Made by a program: the position numbers and the translations under genes
Shown: piece after piece, positions 1 through 6,345 of the stretch
How positions within the stretch are numbered: position 1 is the stretch's first letter
Layout of the letters: the number at the start of each line of letters is the position of its first letter
The notes under the pieces: generated by a model
Database searches by the model: none
What the model was told of the DNA's origin: nothing
Seen by the model: the letters and a program-made list of their open reading frames with translations, nothing else
Source: Bacteroidota bacterium
GTDB lineage: Bacteria; Bacteroidota; Bacteroidia; Chitinophagales; Chitinophagaceae
Assembly (NCBI GenBank): GCA_023423835.1
Contig: JAFAEW010000062.1
Location: forward strand, 1-12,892
Length of the DNA stretch: 12,892 nt
Direction of reading: 5' to 3'

Positions 1-379
1 GTTCGAGGGTTGTGAGAAAACTGTTTAATTCGAGCCAGACATTCCGTCGAATCTTCTCAATTTCCTGCAAAACCGGAGCCGTTTGAAGATCAGGATATTG
101 AAATTTGGCAACAAGTAGCGATCCCAATAGCAGATCGTGGTATCCGCTATCTTTCCATTCCTGAAAATCGCGGCAAAGGTCAGTAAAATGCAGCCGGTGT
201 ATCAGCATCTCAATCCGTTCCTGCACGTCATTGCGGGTGGTATTTTCCCAGAGATATTCGAGGTTGGGAATGATGTTACGGCCATAATGCACGATCCTTT
301 CTGAAACCGTAGAAAAAACTTCTTCATCGGGATCATCGAGTAAAACAAACAAGGCTGATATTTCACTGCTTTCTTTCAT
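1..379 (-). CDS. SirB1/transglutaminase-like family protein, N-terminal part (3' end outside window)
   Basis: An open reading frame runs leftward from an ATG at 379-377 to the window edge, giving 126 codons with no stop. The translation begins MKESSEISALFVLLDDPDEE and continues with VSERIVHYG, IIPNLEYLWE, VQERIEMLIHRLHFTDL and EIEKIRRNVWLELN. I recognise this as the N-terminal helical part of the Bacteroidota proteins grouped with SirB1 and the transglutaminase-like (Transglut_core2) families; the catalytic-like core would lie beyond the left edge, so its residues cannot be checked. The family has no settled biochemical role. There is no Shine-Dalgarno sequence before the ATG; TAGTTTG at 396-390 (minus strand), 10 nt upstream, resembles a shortened -7 element. 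The gene follows topA on the same strand but is separated from it by a terminator and about 200 nt, so it is probably transcribed separately. Family assignment is from recalled conserved blocks. Confidence 0.8.
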   Translation of the reverse strand, partial: MKESSEISALFVLLDDPDEEVFSTVSERIVHYGRNIIPNLEYLWENTTRNDVQERIEMLIHRLHFTDLCRDFQEWKDSGYHDLLLGSLLVAKFQYPDLQTAPVLQEIEKIRRNVWLELNSFLTTLE

Positions 380-545
380 CGTATCGGTTCAAACTACTCA
401 GAGAATAAGCCTTCTGGCTTTGTTGCTGAAATAAAAGTAAAGAAAGAATTTGAAATTTCCACTATAAAAATCAACGTTTTTCCCATTGTGGATAAACGCT
501 CATTTTCATGAATTAAACTTCTGAAAAACAGCGCCTCCGGGCCAT

Positions 546-571
546 AAAAAAACCTGATTTTCAACAGGTTT
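546..571 (-). terminator. Intrinsic terminator of topA
   Basis: Read on the minus strand, the sequence just after the topA stop forms AAACCTG - loop TTGAAAAT - CAGGTTT followed by four more T residues. The 7-bp stem, short loop and T-run lie within 10 nt of the stop codon, the layout of a Rho-independent terminator. It should isolate topA from the transglutaminase-like gene downstream. On the plus strand the same hairpin is also followed by a T-rich tract, but no plus-strand gene lies upstream of it here. Confidence 0.8.
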
Positions 572-577
572 CTTTTA

Positions 578-3160
578 TCATTTTTTATTTCCGCGACCCG
601 GCTTTTTCACTGCTTTCGTGGCCGGCTTTTTCGAAGGTGCTTTCTTCGCTGCGGCCTTGATCTTTTTTGCAAAAGCATTGGGAAGTTGCAGCTCAATCAT
701 CTTCTTGACTTCGTCGAGCGACAGTTCCTTCAATTCTTCCTGTTCATATTTTTCGTTGCTTTTTTTCCGACCGAGTTTCAACATTTTTTTGCCAAAGCGA
801 ATAAATGGTCCCCATCTGCCATTTTCGATTGCAATTTTTTCGTCCGGCCATTGTTTAATAAAACGATTGCTTTCTTTCTCCAGCTTTTTTTCAATCAGGT
901 CGTGGATGTCTTGTGTGGAGAGCCGTTCAAAATCGTATGCTTTAGGAACATTGATGAATAAATCATTCCATTTTATGAAAGGTCCAAACCTGCCCTTTCC
1001 TTTAATTACCGGAAGGCCTTCATACATGGCGATCGGCGCATCTGCCTGTTGTTTCTGTTTGATCAGATCCACCGCTCTGTCAAGGTCAACAGATAACGGA
1101 TCTTCATTTTTGGGTAGCGAAATAAAATCTTCTCCCCATTTCACATAAGGCCCGAATCGTCCGGTATTTACCTGTACTTCTTTGGATTCAAATTCTCCGA
1201 GGACCAGGGGAAGCTTAAACAGGTCCATCGCCTCCTCCAGTGTGATCGTTTCGATACTTTGATTAGGTTTTAATTTTGCAAACCGTGGTTTTTCCTCGTC
1301 CGAAGCTTCACCAATTTGAATCATCGGACCGTAGCGGCCCATTCTTGCCACGATTCTTTTACCGGTTTTTTCATCGATTCCCAGTTCTCTTTCACCTTTT
1401 ACCCTTTCTGCCGTTTCAAGTGTTTTTTCAATATCTTCCTTAAACGGCTTATAGAAATCGTCCACCATCTGGTTCCATTTCTGTCTTCCATTGGCGATCT
1501 GATCAAATTCTTCTTCGATCCTCGCAGTGAAGCCGTAATCCATCACATCGGTAAAATGCTGGTTTAAAAAATCGGTCACCACCAAGCCGAGGTCTGTTGG
1601 AAACAGTTTTGATTTCTCCGTGCCTGTAATTTCCGATTCAACCTGTTTTTTGATAACATCTTTTTTCAAAACCAGGATCCGGAATTCGCGTTTTACACCT
1701 TCTTTATCACGCTTTTCAACATATCCCCTTTTCAGGATGGTTGAAATGGTAGGTGCATAAGTGGAAGGACGTCCGATTCCCAATTCTTCCATTTTCTTTA
1801 CCAGCGACGCTTCCGTAAATCTGGAAGGTGGACGGGTAAATCGTTCTGTGGCCCGGAGTTCGGTACAATGCAACTCCATACCCTTCTGCAAGGGAGGCAG
1901 AATGCCGCTTTCTTCCTCCTGCTCGTCATCGTCATGGTCTTCGCGGTACACTTTTAGAAAACCATCAAACTTTAACACTTCTCCCTCAGCAGTAAGTTCG
2001 GATTTATTGGTAGAAATTTCAATTTTCGCAATTGTTTTTTCCAACTCCGCATCGGCCATTTGAGAAGCCATTGTTCTTTTCCAGATCAGATCATACAGCC
2101 TTCTTTCTTCCGATTCGTGTACAGTATGGTTCTCAATATAGGTAGGCCTGATGGCTTCATGTGCCTCCTGCGCAGATTCATTCTTATTTTTATACCGGCG
2201 CGACTGGTAATAACGGTTTCCGTATTGGTTTTGAATCTCTTTTTTAATGGAGTCCATAGCGGTATCACTCAGGTTAACGCTGTCGGTTCTCATGTAGGTA
2301 ATGTAACCACCTTCATACAACCGCTGTGCAAGTAACATCGTCTTGCTTACGCCGTATCCTAACTTTCGGCTCGCCTCCTGCTGCAGCGTAGATGTGGTAA
2401 ACGGCGCGGCGGGAGATTTTTTCGCCGGCTTTACCTGCACATCTTTCACGGTAAAATTTGCACCAATGCAGTCGTTCAAAAACGCTTCGGCATCTTGCGC
2501 ATTCTTTTGCTTCTGACCTTCGGCTTTGAAGACTACGTTTTTTCCCTGAATGTCTTTTGCCTCAAAAAATCCTTCCGTTTTAAAAGAGGCAACAGACTTA
2601 AAGGCATTGATCTCTCTTTCGCGCTCAACAATCAATCTTACCGCCACACTTTGAACACGGCCGGCGCTAAGTGATGTGCCCATACTCATTTTGCGCCATA
2701 AAACCGGGCTCAACTCAAAACCCACAATCCGGTCAACAATCCTTCGCGCCTGTTGCGCATTCACAAGATTCATATCAACCGTCCGGGGATGATTGATCGC
2801 ACCTTTTATAGCAGGTTTGGTAATCTCATGAAAAACGATTCTTTTAGTCGATTCGGGATCAAGTCCGAGTACTTCGCACAAATGCCAGCTTATTGCCTCT
2901 CCTTCGCGGTCCTCATCCGTTGCCAGCCAAACTTCCCCAACTTTACGAGTATATTGTTTTAACTCATTAACCACCTTTTGCTTGTCGTCGGGAATGGTAT
3001 ATCGGGGTGAATAATTGTTTCCTACATCAATTCCCATTTCATCTTTTTCAAGATCGCGGATATGGCCGTAGCAACTTTTTACCACAAAATCGCTTCCCAA
3101 AAACTTCTCAATCGTTTTTGCTTTTGCCGGAGATTCTACTATTAATAAGTTATTCGCCAT
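578..3160 (-). CDS. topA: DNA topoisomerase I (type IA, omega protein)
   Basis: This 860-residue protein relaxes negatively supercoiled DNA by cutting and passing one strand. The Toprim domain opens with LLIVESPAKAKTIEKFLG (E9) and carries the acidic triad D82, D84, E86 in TDEDREGEAISWHL. The type IA core follows, with QARRIVDRIVGF near 137-148, SAGRVQSVAVRLIVERE near 165-181 and the nucleophilic tyrosine Y289 in GGYITYMRTDS. LVKKMEELGIGRPSTYAP, a strongly conserved block, is present. From about residue 608 there are four C-terminal repeats beginning GRYGP (608), GRFGP (667), GRFGP (723) and GRWGP (781), spaced 56-59 residues apart. The protein ends in a tail of about 35 residues with 12 lysines. 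There are no CxxC zinc ribbons such as those of the E. coli enzyme, which is usual for this phylum. The start MANNLLIVESPAKAK fits the family exactly. The gene is divergent from the DUF2520 gene across 197 nt. Function is very sure. Confidence 0.98.
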   Translation of the reverse strand: MANNLLIVESPAKAKTIEKFLGSDFVVKSCYGHIRDLEKDEMGIDVGNNYSPRYTIPDDKQKVVNELKQYTRKVGEVWLATDEDREGEAISWHLCEVLGLDPESTKRIVFHEITKPAIKGAINHPRTVDMNLVNAQQARRIVDRIVGFELSPVLWRKMSMGTSLSAGRVQSVAVRLIVEREREINAFKSVASFKTEGFFEAKDIQGKNVVFKAEGQKQKNAQDAEAFLNDCIGANFTVKDVQVKPAKKSPAAPFTTSTLQQEASRKLGYGVSKTMLLAQRLYEGGYITYMRTDSVNLSDTAMDSIKKEIQNQYGNRYYQSRRYKNKNESAQEAHEAIRPTYIENHTVHESEERRLYDLIWKRTMASQMADAELEKTIAKIEISTNKSELTAEGEVLKFDGFLKVYREDHDDDEQEEESGILPPLQKGMELHCTELRATERFTRPPSRFTEASLVKKMEELGIGRPSTYAPTISTILKRGYVEKRDKEGVKREFRILVLKKDVIKKQVESEITGTEKSKLFPTDLGLVVTDFLNQHFTDVMDYGFTARIEEEFDQIANGRQKWNQMVDDFYKPFKEDIEKTLETAERVKGERELGIDEKTGKRIVARMGRYGPMIQIGEASDEEKPRFAKLKPNQSIETITLEEAMDLFKLPLVLGEFESKEVQVNTGRFGPYVKWGEDFISLPKNEDPLSVDLDRAVDLIKQKQQADAPIAMYEGLPVIKGKGRFGPFIKWNDLFINVPKAYDFERLSTQDIHDLIEKKLEKESNRFIKQWPDEKIAIENGRWGPFIRFGKKMLKLGRKKSNEKYEQEELKELSLDEVKKMIELQLPNAFAKKIKAAAKKAPSKKPATKAVKKPGRGNKK

Positions 3161-3340
3161 TCTTAAAATTTTCCAAACTACACACCAGGTTAATTATTGA
3201 AAAAACCGCCTGCCACAGATAAAAATCCAATGGTCAACAGCAGCAAGCAATCTGCTTTAAATTGATGCAATATTAAATCAATCCTTCAAAAAATGAAAAA
3301 AAGCTAAGCGTACGGCTCTTTCGCCAACCTCAAATTTTCA

Positions 3341-3357
3341 CAAAGGAGGTATCTTTG
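3341..3357 (+). promoter_or_regulatory. Overlapping Shine-Dalgarno and -7 promoter element before DUF2520 gene
   Basis: Two signals overlap directly before the ATG at 3358. AAAGGAGGT (3342-3350) is fully complementary to the usual 16S rRNA 3' tail ACCTCCTTT and is correctly spaced. TATCTTTG (3350-3357) matches the Bacteroidota -7 consensus TAnnTTTG at every fixed position. The two cannot serve the same transcript, since a start directed by the -7 box would fall downstream of the ribosome site and the ATG. No TTG-type -33 element is visible 17-23 nt upstream. The stretch also forms a small hairpin, CAAAG (3341-3345) pairing with CTTTG (3353-3357), with GAGGTAT in the loop. Motif matches are seen directly; which signal is used is unknown. 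Confidence 0.5.
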
Positions 3358-4155
3358 ATGTTGCAAATTTTTCATACAAACAAATCTGATTTGAAAATCT
3401 GTTTAATAGGATCCGGTAACGTTGCAAGCGTTTTGGGAAGAGCGTTGCTTTCAGCCGGCAATACCATAACCTGCGTTATGAGCAGAAACATTGAACACGG
3501 CAGAAAGCTGGCCGTAGAGTTAAATGCCGAAGCAACGGACAACGGAAAAAAAATTCCAACCGGTTCTGAACTTTATCTCGTTGCCGTTTCAGATGCTGCC
3601 ATTCCGGAAGTGTCGGGATCATTGAGCCTCGATGAAAAACTGATTGCGCATACTTCGGGTGCCGTTTCGATCAATGTATTGAAAAACGCGTCCGCAAATT
3701 TTGGCGTTCTGTATCCGCTTCAATCCCTTCGAAAAGAGATGGAGGAGATTCCCGAAATACCGTTTTTAATTGGCGGCAATTCCGAGGAAACGAAAAGCCG
3801 GCTGTACTCGCTGGCAAAAACAATTTCATCGAAAGTGGTAGAAGCCACAGATGAAGAACGACTTCGCCTGCATGTCGCGGCAGTGATCGTTTCAAACTTC
3901 ACCAACTTTTTATATGCCCTATCCAAAGATTACGTCCTGTCAAACAGACTCGATTTCAATTTGCTGACGCCCCTGATAAAAGAAGTGGCGCAACGAACTT
4001 CTTTTTTTGATCCGGCTCAAATGCAGACAGGGCCTGCGATGAGAGGCGATGCCGTTACCATTCAAAAACATTTGCAGCTCCTGGAAGACCATCCGCAGCT
4101 GCAGCAGGTGTACGAATTTCTAACAATGGAATTGAGGAAGTTCTACCATAAATAA
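3358..4155 (+). CDS. Rossmann-like DUF2520 domain protein (dehydrogenase-like)
   Basis: The 265-residue product has an N-terminal Rossmann fold with the dinucleotide-binding signature IGSGNVASVLG (G18, G20, G27), then HTSGA (H98-A102), GVLYPLQS (Y119-Q122) and a C-terminal helical domain with QTGPAMRGD (223-231) followed by HLQLL. These are the hallmarks of the Rossmann-like/DUF2520 family, which resembles 6-phosphogluconate dehydrogenase-type and F420-dependent NADP reductase folds; the substrate is unknown and the enzyme is probably cytosolic and NAD(P)-dependent. I chose the ATG at 3358 because a perfect Shine-Dalgarno precedes it. A TTG at 3391 would give MKICLIGSGNVA, the form in which the family normally begins, and would suit a transcript started from the -7 box at 3350-3357. 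A TTG at 3355 is also in frame but less likely. The gene heads the plus-strand run and is followed after 78 nt by the KdsC-type gene. Confidence 0.92.
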   Translation: MLQIFHTNKSDLKICLIGSGNVASVLGRALLSAGNTITCVMSRNIEHGRKLAVELNAEATDNGKKIPTGSELYLVAVSDAAIPEVSGSLSLDEKLIAHTSGAVSINVLKNASANFGVLYPLQSLRKEMEEIPEIPFLIGGNSEETKSRLYSLAKTISSKVVEATDEERLRLHVAAVIVSNFTNFLYALSKDYVLSNRLDFNLLTPLIKEVAQRTSFFDPAQMQTGPAMRGDAVTIQKHLQLLEDHPQLQQVYEFLTMELRKFYHK

Positions 4156-4193
4156 AATGAACAACGAATTAAGTCCGGGCGTTTTGAATTCCC

Positions 4194-4201
4194 TAATTTT
4201 G
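4194..4201 (+). promoter_or_regulatory. Possible -7 promoter element TAATTTTG upstream of kdsC
   Basis: TAATTTTG matches TAnnTTTG at all fixed positions and lies 32 nt before the kdsC ATG, so a transcript from it would have a short leader. No convincing -33 TTG is seen at the usual distance. It suggests that the kdsC-ubiA-maf genes may be transcribed separately from, or in addition to, the DUF2520 gene. The same ten bases, TAATTTTGGC, occur at the S4-gene promoter (10681-10672, minus strand). Confidence 0.35.
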
Positions 4202-4233
4202 GCAGCTCAAACAAAAATCAGAAAAGGGATAAG

Positions 4234-4755
4234 ATGAATGTATTGGCCCTGTTTAAAAAAATCAGCACATTTATTTTTGATGTGGATGGCGTATTAACCG
4301 ATGGAAGTCTGCTTGTACTGCAGGACGGCCTGATGGCGAGAAGAATGAATATTAAAGACGGATATGCTTTGCAACTTGCCGTGAAACAAGGCTATCATGT
4401 CTTCATTATTTCCGGCGGCAACGCTCCGGAAGTTAAGGAACGGCTCGAACGGCTTGGCGTGAAGAATTGTTTTATGCAGGTGAGTGACAAAGCGAAAAAG
4501 CTACAGGAAATCATGCAGGGAAATGCTCTTTCACGGGAAGAAATCGTTTTCATGGGCGATGATATTCCTGACCTTGAAGTGATGGGAAAGGTTGGATTGC
4601 CGTGCTGTCCGGCAGATGCAGTGGAGGAAATAAAAGAGATTTCGAAATATATTTCTCCGGTTTGCGGGGGCGAAGGTTGCGGAAGGGATGTAATAGAAAA
4701 GGTGTTGAAATTGCAAAACAAATGGAATTACAATACACATATCCGGTCAAAATAA
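4234..4755 (+). CDS. kdsC: 3-deoxy-D-manno-octulosonate 8-phosphate phosphatase (KdsC-type HAD hydrolase)
   Basis: The 173-residue product is a capless HAD-family phosphatase. KdsC removes phosphate from Kdo 8-phosphate to give Kdo, the inner sugar of lipopolysaccharide, in the cytosol. All four HAD motifs are visible: FDVDGVLTDG (nucleophile D16, acid D18), ISGGN (S60), a lysine in QVSDK (K86) and GDDIPD (D109, D110, D113). GLPCCPADAVEEIKE and GGEGCGRDVIEKV near the C-terminus match the KdsC C-terminal region, which closes over the neighbouring subunit in the tetramer. The length is normal for KdsC (about 165-190). The ATG at 4234 is preceded by a modest purine run, AAAAGGG. Close relatives act on other sugar phosphates such as N-acylneuraminate 9-phosphate, so the substrate is inferred; no other Kdo or LPS gene is in the window. 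UbiA follows after 28 nt. Confidence 0.87.
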   Translation: MNVLALFKKISTFIFDVDGVLTDGSLLVLQDGLMARRMNIKDGYALQLAVKQGYHVFIISGGNAPEVKERLERLGVKNCFMQVSDKAKKLQEIMQGNALSREEIVFMGDDIPDLEVMGKVGLPCCPADAVEEIKEISKYISPVCGGEGCGRDVIEKVLKLQNKWNYNTHIRSK

Positions 4756-4783
4756 TGGTTGAGAACAATTAACACGCTCTCTT

Positions 4784-5719
4784 TTGAAAAAGATAAAAGC
4801 ATTTCTTCAACTTATCAGATGGCCCAATTTAGCCTTCATTGCTATTACGCAGTTTCTGGCGGTCTACTGCGTCCTGAATCCGGTTTTCCGGTCAAGCCCC
4901 ATAAAGCCGAATGTTTCGGGTTGGAACTTTGTATTGATAGGATTATCCTCGATTTTAATTGCAGCAGCCGGCTATATCATCAACGATTATTTTGATTTGA
5001 ATATCGATCAGATCAATAAACCGCATAAGATGGTGGTAGAAAAAATTATTCCGAGAAGGTGGGCAATCCTGTGGCATTCGATCCTGAGTTTCACTGCCAT
5101 CCTTATCGGATTTTACGTCGATTATTCCTCTCACATCTTTCTATTAGGCGTTTCAAACGCCGTGTGTGTGTTGCTGCTATTTGTTTATTCCTCCACCTTC
5201 AAACGGAAATTACTCATTGGCAATGTGATTATTAGCCTGTTAACGGCCTGGGTGATTCTCGTGATCTGCTGGTGTGAATACAATCACCTGGCGAGATTGC
5301 ACAACGGACTTGCGGCAGAGAAGATTTTACGGATTTTATTTTTATATGCCGGTTTTGCATTTGTGGTTTCATTGATCAGGGAAGTGGTGAAAGATATGGA
5401 AGATGTGGAAGGCGACCGCAGATTTTTCTGCAATACAATGCCCATCGCCTGGGGCATTAACGCTTCAAAAGTGTTTGCAGGTGTTTGGATGATTGTACTG
5501 ATTGCAACGCTTTTTGTGGTTCAGTTGTATGCACTGAGATTGGGCTGGTGGTGGAGCGTTCTTTATTGTGTTGTGTTAATCATCATCCCGCTGATCATCG
5601 CACTGACAAAATTATACAGGGCGCAAAGGCCGGAAGATTATCACAAAGTAAGTTCGTTGATAAAACTGATCATGCTCACCGGTATCATCTCCCTGATATT
5701 TTTCAGGATTTACGCTTAG
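4784..5719 (+). CDS. UbiA-family prenyltransferase (possible geranylgeranylglycerol-phosphate geranylgeranyltransferase-like)
   Basis: This 311-residue integral membrane protein has about eight or nine hydrophobic segments (roughly 13-32, 47-67, 93-113, 117-135, 146-166, 181-200, 228-248, 254-275, 291-309). Both aspartate-rich UbiA motifs that bind prenyl diphosphate through magnesium are intact: NDYFDLNID (N67, D68, D71, D75) and KDMEDVEGD (D204, D207, D211). UbiA enzymes transfer a prenyl chain to an aromatic or polar acceptor at the inner membrane. Bacteroidota members starting with the LIRWPNL block are often named geranylgeranylglycerol-phosphate geranylgeranyltransferase by homology to archaeal enzymes, but the acceptor cannot be read from sequence. 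The start must be TTG at 4784: an in-frame TGA lies at 4760-4762 and no ATG or GTG occurs between, while translation from TTG gives MKKIKAFLQLIRWPNL, the expected N-terminus. Maf follows after 11 nt, implying cotranscription. Confidence 0.88.
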   Translation: MKKIKAFLQLIRWPNLAFIAITQFLAVYCVLNPVFRSSPIKPNVSGWNFVLIGLSSILIAAAGYIINDYFDLNIDQINKPHKMVVEKIIPRRWAILWHSILSFTAILIGFYVDYSSHIFLLGVSNAVCVLLLFVYSSTFKRKLLIGNVIISLLTAWVILVICWCEYNHLARLHNGLAAEKILRILFLYAGFAFVVSLIREVVKDMEDVEGDRRFFCNTMPIAWGINASKVFAGVWMIVLIATLFVVQLYALRLGWWWSVLYCVVLIIIPLIIALTKLYRAQRPEDYHKVSSLIKLIMLTGIISLIFFRIYA

Positions 5720-5730
5720 CTTTTCGAAAA

Positions 5731-6300
5731 ATGATGAGAAAAATAATACTTGCCTCGCAATCATCAAGAAGAAAACAGATTCTTGAATGGGCCGAAATTC
5801 CTTTTGACGTGATCGTTTCTCATGCCGATGAAAGTTTTCCGGCAGATCTTAAAGTGGAAGAAGTGCCGGTATATATAGCCAATGCAAAGATCAATGCCGT
5901 TATTCAACAGCACCGGATTGATGAAAATAAACCGGTGGTGGCCGCAGATACGGTTGTTGTGCTGCAAAACGAGATCATCGGAAAGCCGGAAAACCGCACC
6001 GCTGCAATCGGCATTCTCGAACGGCTTTCGGGAAAAACCCATCGTGTAATAACCGGAGTAAGCATATTTTATAAGTCGCAGTTCTATAGTTTTTCGGAGA
6101 CAACGGAAGTTGAATTTGCGGAGCTTTCGCGGCCACAGATTGAACATTATGTCGATCATTATCACCCCTACGACAAGGCCGGTGCTTATGCCATTCAGGA
6201 ATGGATAGGGATAACCGGTATCAGGTCGATAAAAGGCGATTTTTACAATGTAATGGGACTTCCCGGCCGCCGGCTTACGGAAGCGCTCAGAAATTTATGA
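5731..6300 (+). CDS. maf: Maf family nucleotide pyrophosphatase
   Basis: Maf proteins hydrolyse non-canonical or excess nucleoside triphosphates to monophosphates in the cytosol. The 189-residue product has the expected blocks in order: ILASQSSRRKQIL (8-18), AADTVV with catalytic D73, GKP (84-86), LERLSGKTHRVITGV (96-110), YDKAGAYAIQ (147-156) and a C-terminal GDFYNVMGLP. The canonical ASxSPRR is ASQSSRR here, with serine replacing proline. Family members act on dTTP/UTP or on m7GTP; the GDFYNVMGLP type of ending leans toward the dTTP/UTP branch, which is inference. ATG codons at 5731 and 5734 are both possible and change only one residue. The frame stays open upstream to 5485, but that part lies inside the UbiA gene and has no Maf character. 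The gene sits 11 nt after ubiA and so is probably in the same operon. Confidence 0.95.
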   Translation: MMRKIILASQSSRRKQILEWAEIPFDVIVSHADESFPADLKVEEVPVYIANAKINAVIQQHRIDENKPVVAADTVVVLQNEIIGKPENRTAAIGILERLSGKTHRVITGVSIFYKSQFYSFSETTEVEFAELSRPQIEHYVDHYHPYDKAGAYAIQEWIGITGIRSIKGDFYNVMGLPGRRLTEALRNL

Positions 6301-6306
6301 TTCTTC

Positions 6307-6333
6307 TGAAATGTTTTGTATCTTAACATTTCA
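6307..6333 (+). repeat. 9-bp inverted repeat between maf and DUF2851 gene
   Basis: TGAAATGTT (6307-6315) and AACATTTCA (6325-6333) are perfect reverse complements around a 9-nt loop, in the 45-nt gap between the maf stop and the DUF2851 ATG. There is no T-run after it, so it is a poor terminator. It could be an operator, an RNA processing hairpin, or chance, as the stem is AT-rich. Confidence 0.45.
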
Positions 6334-6345
6334 ACTGAACCATTA

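Noticed and set aside
407..420. Small hairpin AAGCC-TTCT-GGCTT upstream of the transglutaminase-like gene
   Set aside because: Only 5 bp with no T-run on either strand beyond a few bases and no link to a start or stop; too likely by chance.
618..1148. 176-codon plus-strand open frame inside topA
   Set aside because: It is antisense to the lysine- and repeat-rich end of topA; its F/S-rich translation has no family character, and topA is certain in the other frame.
3268..3275. TAATATTG (minus strand) as a topA -7 box
   Set aside because: One mismatch to the consensus, no -33 partner, and over 100 nt from the topA ATG in an AT-rich gap.
3316..3323. CTCTTTCG shared with the S4-ppc intergenic region (minus strand 10708-10701)
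   Set aside because: Eight to nine bases shared once is not significant over 12.9 kb, and the spacing to the following -7 boxes differs (26 versus 19 nt).
5485..5730. 82-codon N-terminal extension of the Maf frame
   Set aside because: It lies within the UbiA gene, has no Maf features, and the Maf N-terminus MRKIILASQ begins at 5731/5734.
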